From: Mycobacterium sp. E183
GTDB lineage: Bacteria > Actinomycetota > Actinomycetes > Mycobacteriales > Mycobacteriaceae
Length of the DNA: 63,876 nucleotides
NCBI RefSeq assembly: GCF_001667735.1
Contig: NZ_LZJN01000056.1
Coordinates: forward strand, 1-63,876
Direction: 5' to 3'
Shown here: positions 62,858 through 63,876 of the stretch, in pieces
Layout: every line of letters begins with the position of its first letter
How positions within the stretch are numbered: position 1 is the first letter of the stretch
Translations under genes and position numbers: made by a program
The notes under the pieces: generated by a model
What the model was told of the DNA's origin: nothing
The model's input: the letters and a program-made list of their open reading frames with translations, nothing else
The model's database searches: none

Positions 62858-63700
62858 TCAGACGAGAGGTGCTTGCGGAGTCACCGTGGTCGGCGTCGCC
62901 GGCGTGGGCGCGGGACCGGTGTCGCCGTGGATCGAGGGCGGCGAGCCGGGCGGGGTCTGCCCGTTGACCGGCGACGGCGTTCCACCGGGACCGGGGCCCA
63001 GCGGCGGACCGAACGCGGGGCTGGACGGGCTCGAGCCGGCCAGCTTCTGGGCGACGAACGCCGCGGCCTGGGTGGTGTACACGGGGACGTAGCCCTCCGT
63101 GTGCCCGCTCCACTCGTTACCGGGACCGGCGTGGCAGATCGGGTCGTTGGGGTTGCAGTAGTCGGCGGCCTTCGACCCCAGCAGCGCGCTCTGGGTGGGC
63201 AGCGTGCCGCCGGCGCGGTCGGCCACGTCACCGAACGTGACGACGGCCGCGATGTTGTTGGCGTACTGCTCGGGCAGCTTGTTGCCCCAGCTGATGCCGC
63301 CGATTGGGACGCCGGCCACGATGTCCATCACCGACGCGCCCTGCGAGTAGCCGCCCAGCACGATCTTGGTGTTCGGGCAGGTCTCGACGCTCTTCTTGAC
63401 GCGGTCGATGGTGTCGTTGGCGCCGTCGCCGCCGTGCAGCTGCAGCTTGCTGGCCGCGTAGTTCACCCCGTAGGGCAGGATGTTCAGCCCGGTCTGCTGG
63501 CGCAGCGAGTCCACCAGGGCGTCGCCGACCCGGCCCAGGCCGGGGGGCTCGTTGGTGCCGCGGGCGAAGATGACCTCGACGTCCGGGCAGTCGAAAGCGG
63601 AGGCTGTCGGCGCCGCGGCGGGGGACAGCAGCAGGCCAGCCGCGGTGACCAGCGCGGAGGTCCCCAGCCCCACGCAGCGACCTATCCGGTGAGAAAACAC
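62858..63700 (-). CDS. Secreted cutinase-family esterase with proline-rich tail (copy 2)
   Basis: A 280-residue cutinase-like protein. Signal peptide about residues 1-35, Ser119 in GGYSQGASV, Asp186 and His200. After the catalytic domain (about residue 220) comes a 60-residue Pro/Gly/Ser/Thr-rich tail ([17 protein letters not shown]...) that may span or bind the cell wall. GTG start with TAAAGT 6 bases upstream (leaderless). Position corresponds to cut3 (Rv3451). Confidence 0.9.
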   Translation of the reverse strand: MFSHRIGRCVGLGTSALVTAAGLLLSPAAAPTASAFDCPDVEVIFARGTNEPPGLGRVGDALVDSLRQQTGLNILPYGVNYAASKLQLHGGDGANDTIDRVKKSVETCPNTKIVLGGYSQGASVMDIVAGVPIGGISWGNKLPEQYANNIAAVVTFGDVADRAGGTLPTQSALLGSKAADYCNPNDPICHAGPGNEWSGHTEGYVPVYTTQAAAFVAQKLAGSSPSSPAFGPPLGPGPGGTPSPVNGQTPPGSPPSIHGDTGPAPTPATPTTVTPQAPLV

Positions 63701-63820
63701 GCCGTAACTTTACCTACCCTAAGCACGGTTCGAAAGTTCGCTGGCCTGTGGATCAATTAAGCGGCCCGACCTATGCCCGCTTTAGCGTGTGTGCAACAAC
63801 TGCGCAGGGTAGGGGGACCA

Positions 63821-63876
63821 GTGCCGCGTCAGCCGACCACCGGGCTGCAGGTCAGCGGCTACCTATTCCTGCTGCG
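63821..63876 (+). CDS. eccB4: N-terminus of an ESX-4 EccB-like protein (cut by right edge)
   Basis: A GTG after AGGGGG opens VPRQPTTGLQVSGYLFLLR, matching the first residues of EccB proteins of type VII secretion (TTxLQVSGYRFLLRR). In M. tuberculosis eccB4 is next to cut3, as here. Only 18 codons are visible. The 120-base gap before it carries the cutinase promoter on the other strand. Confidence 0.8.
   Translation, partial: MPRQPTTGLQVSGYLFLL

Overview
This window reads as a stretch of chromosome from a high-GC, slow-growing Mycobacterium, most likely close to the M. avium complex (genus secure, species inferred). The evidence is the near-identity of the ribosomal, RpoA and SecY proteins to mycobacterial forms, the gene order sppA / methyltransferases / fucA / serA2 / xylB / secY / adk / mapA / sigL / rslA, the cutinase and ESX-4 genes at the right edge, and many leaderless starts.

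Layout. 1-128: tail of a DinB-like gene. 148-4537: spc ribosomal operon (rplN to rplO) behind one promoter that carries a 17-bp palindrome. 4538-21804: accessory enzymes, including an LLM oxidoreductase, sppA, four paralogous SAM methyltransferases (three in tandem), dehydrogenases, TetR and AraC regulators, and the fucA/serA2/xylB sugar-acid group. 22036-24706: secY-adk-mapA. 24721-26240: a tandem repeat array, then sigL and its zinc anti-sigma factor rslA. 26250-36353: a monooxygenase/DUF4389/methyltransferase operon, an ABC exporter, and a compact four-gene ThDP enzyme / SRPBCC / KAS III-like / aminotransferase operon that looks like an uncharacterised acyloin-type biosynthetic cluster. 36360-43040: MarR, hydrolase, TetR, the valine catabolic mmsB-fadE9-mmsA operon, and a short-chain NAD(P)-binding reductase. 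43124-48183: TetR, a flavoprotein, and an ECF sigma / Rieske / cupredoxin / metallophosphatase / membrane protein operon. 48068-50422: a duplicated pair of acyltransferase-3 membrane proteins. 50625-53999: rmlC, rmlB and two F420-type oxidoreductases. 54029-57204: a two-component system made of a cyclic-nucleotide-binding-domain histidine kinase and a response-regulator / thioredoxin-reductase-like fusion. 57279-62183: infA-rpmJ-rpsM-rpsK-rpsD-rpoA-rplQ-truA. 62180-63700: two cutinases. 63821-end: first codons of an ESX-4 eccB.

The window joins blocks that, from memory, lie far apart in M. tuberculosis (Rv0714-Rv0753 and Rv3450-Rv3465). Here the spc and alpha ribosomal operons therefore sit about 53 kb apart on the same strand, which is probably the ancestral order. 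Genes are tightly packed: many neighbours overlap by 4 bp, convergent genes overlap tail to tail, and no gap exceeds 300 bp. I see no tRNA, rRNA, insertion sequence or CRISPR array.

The strongest candidates for undescribed biology are the ThDP/KAS III/aminotransferase operon (31910-36353), the REC-flavoprotein/CNB-kinase pair (54029-57204), the ECF-sigma/Rieske operon (45190-48183), the acetyltransferase with a GyrA-like N-terminal segment (20215-20880), and the repeat array that supplies the -35 box of the sigL promoter (24721-24911). Start positions, promoters and operators are read by eye and have not been tested.
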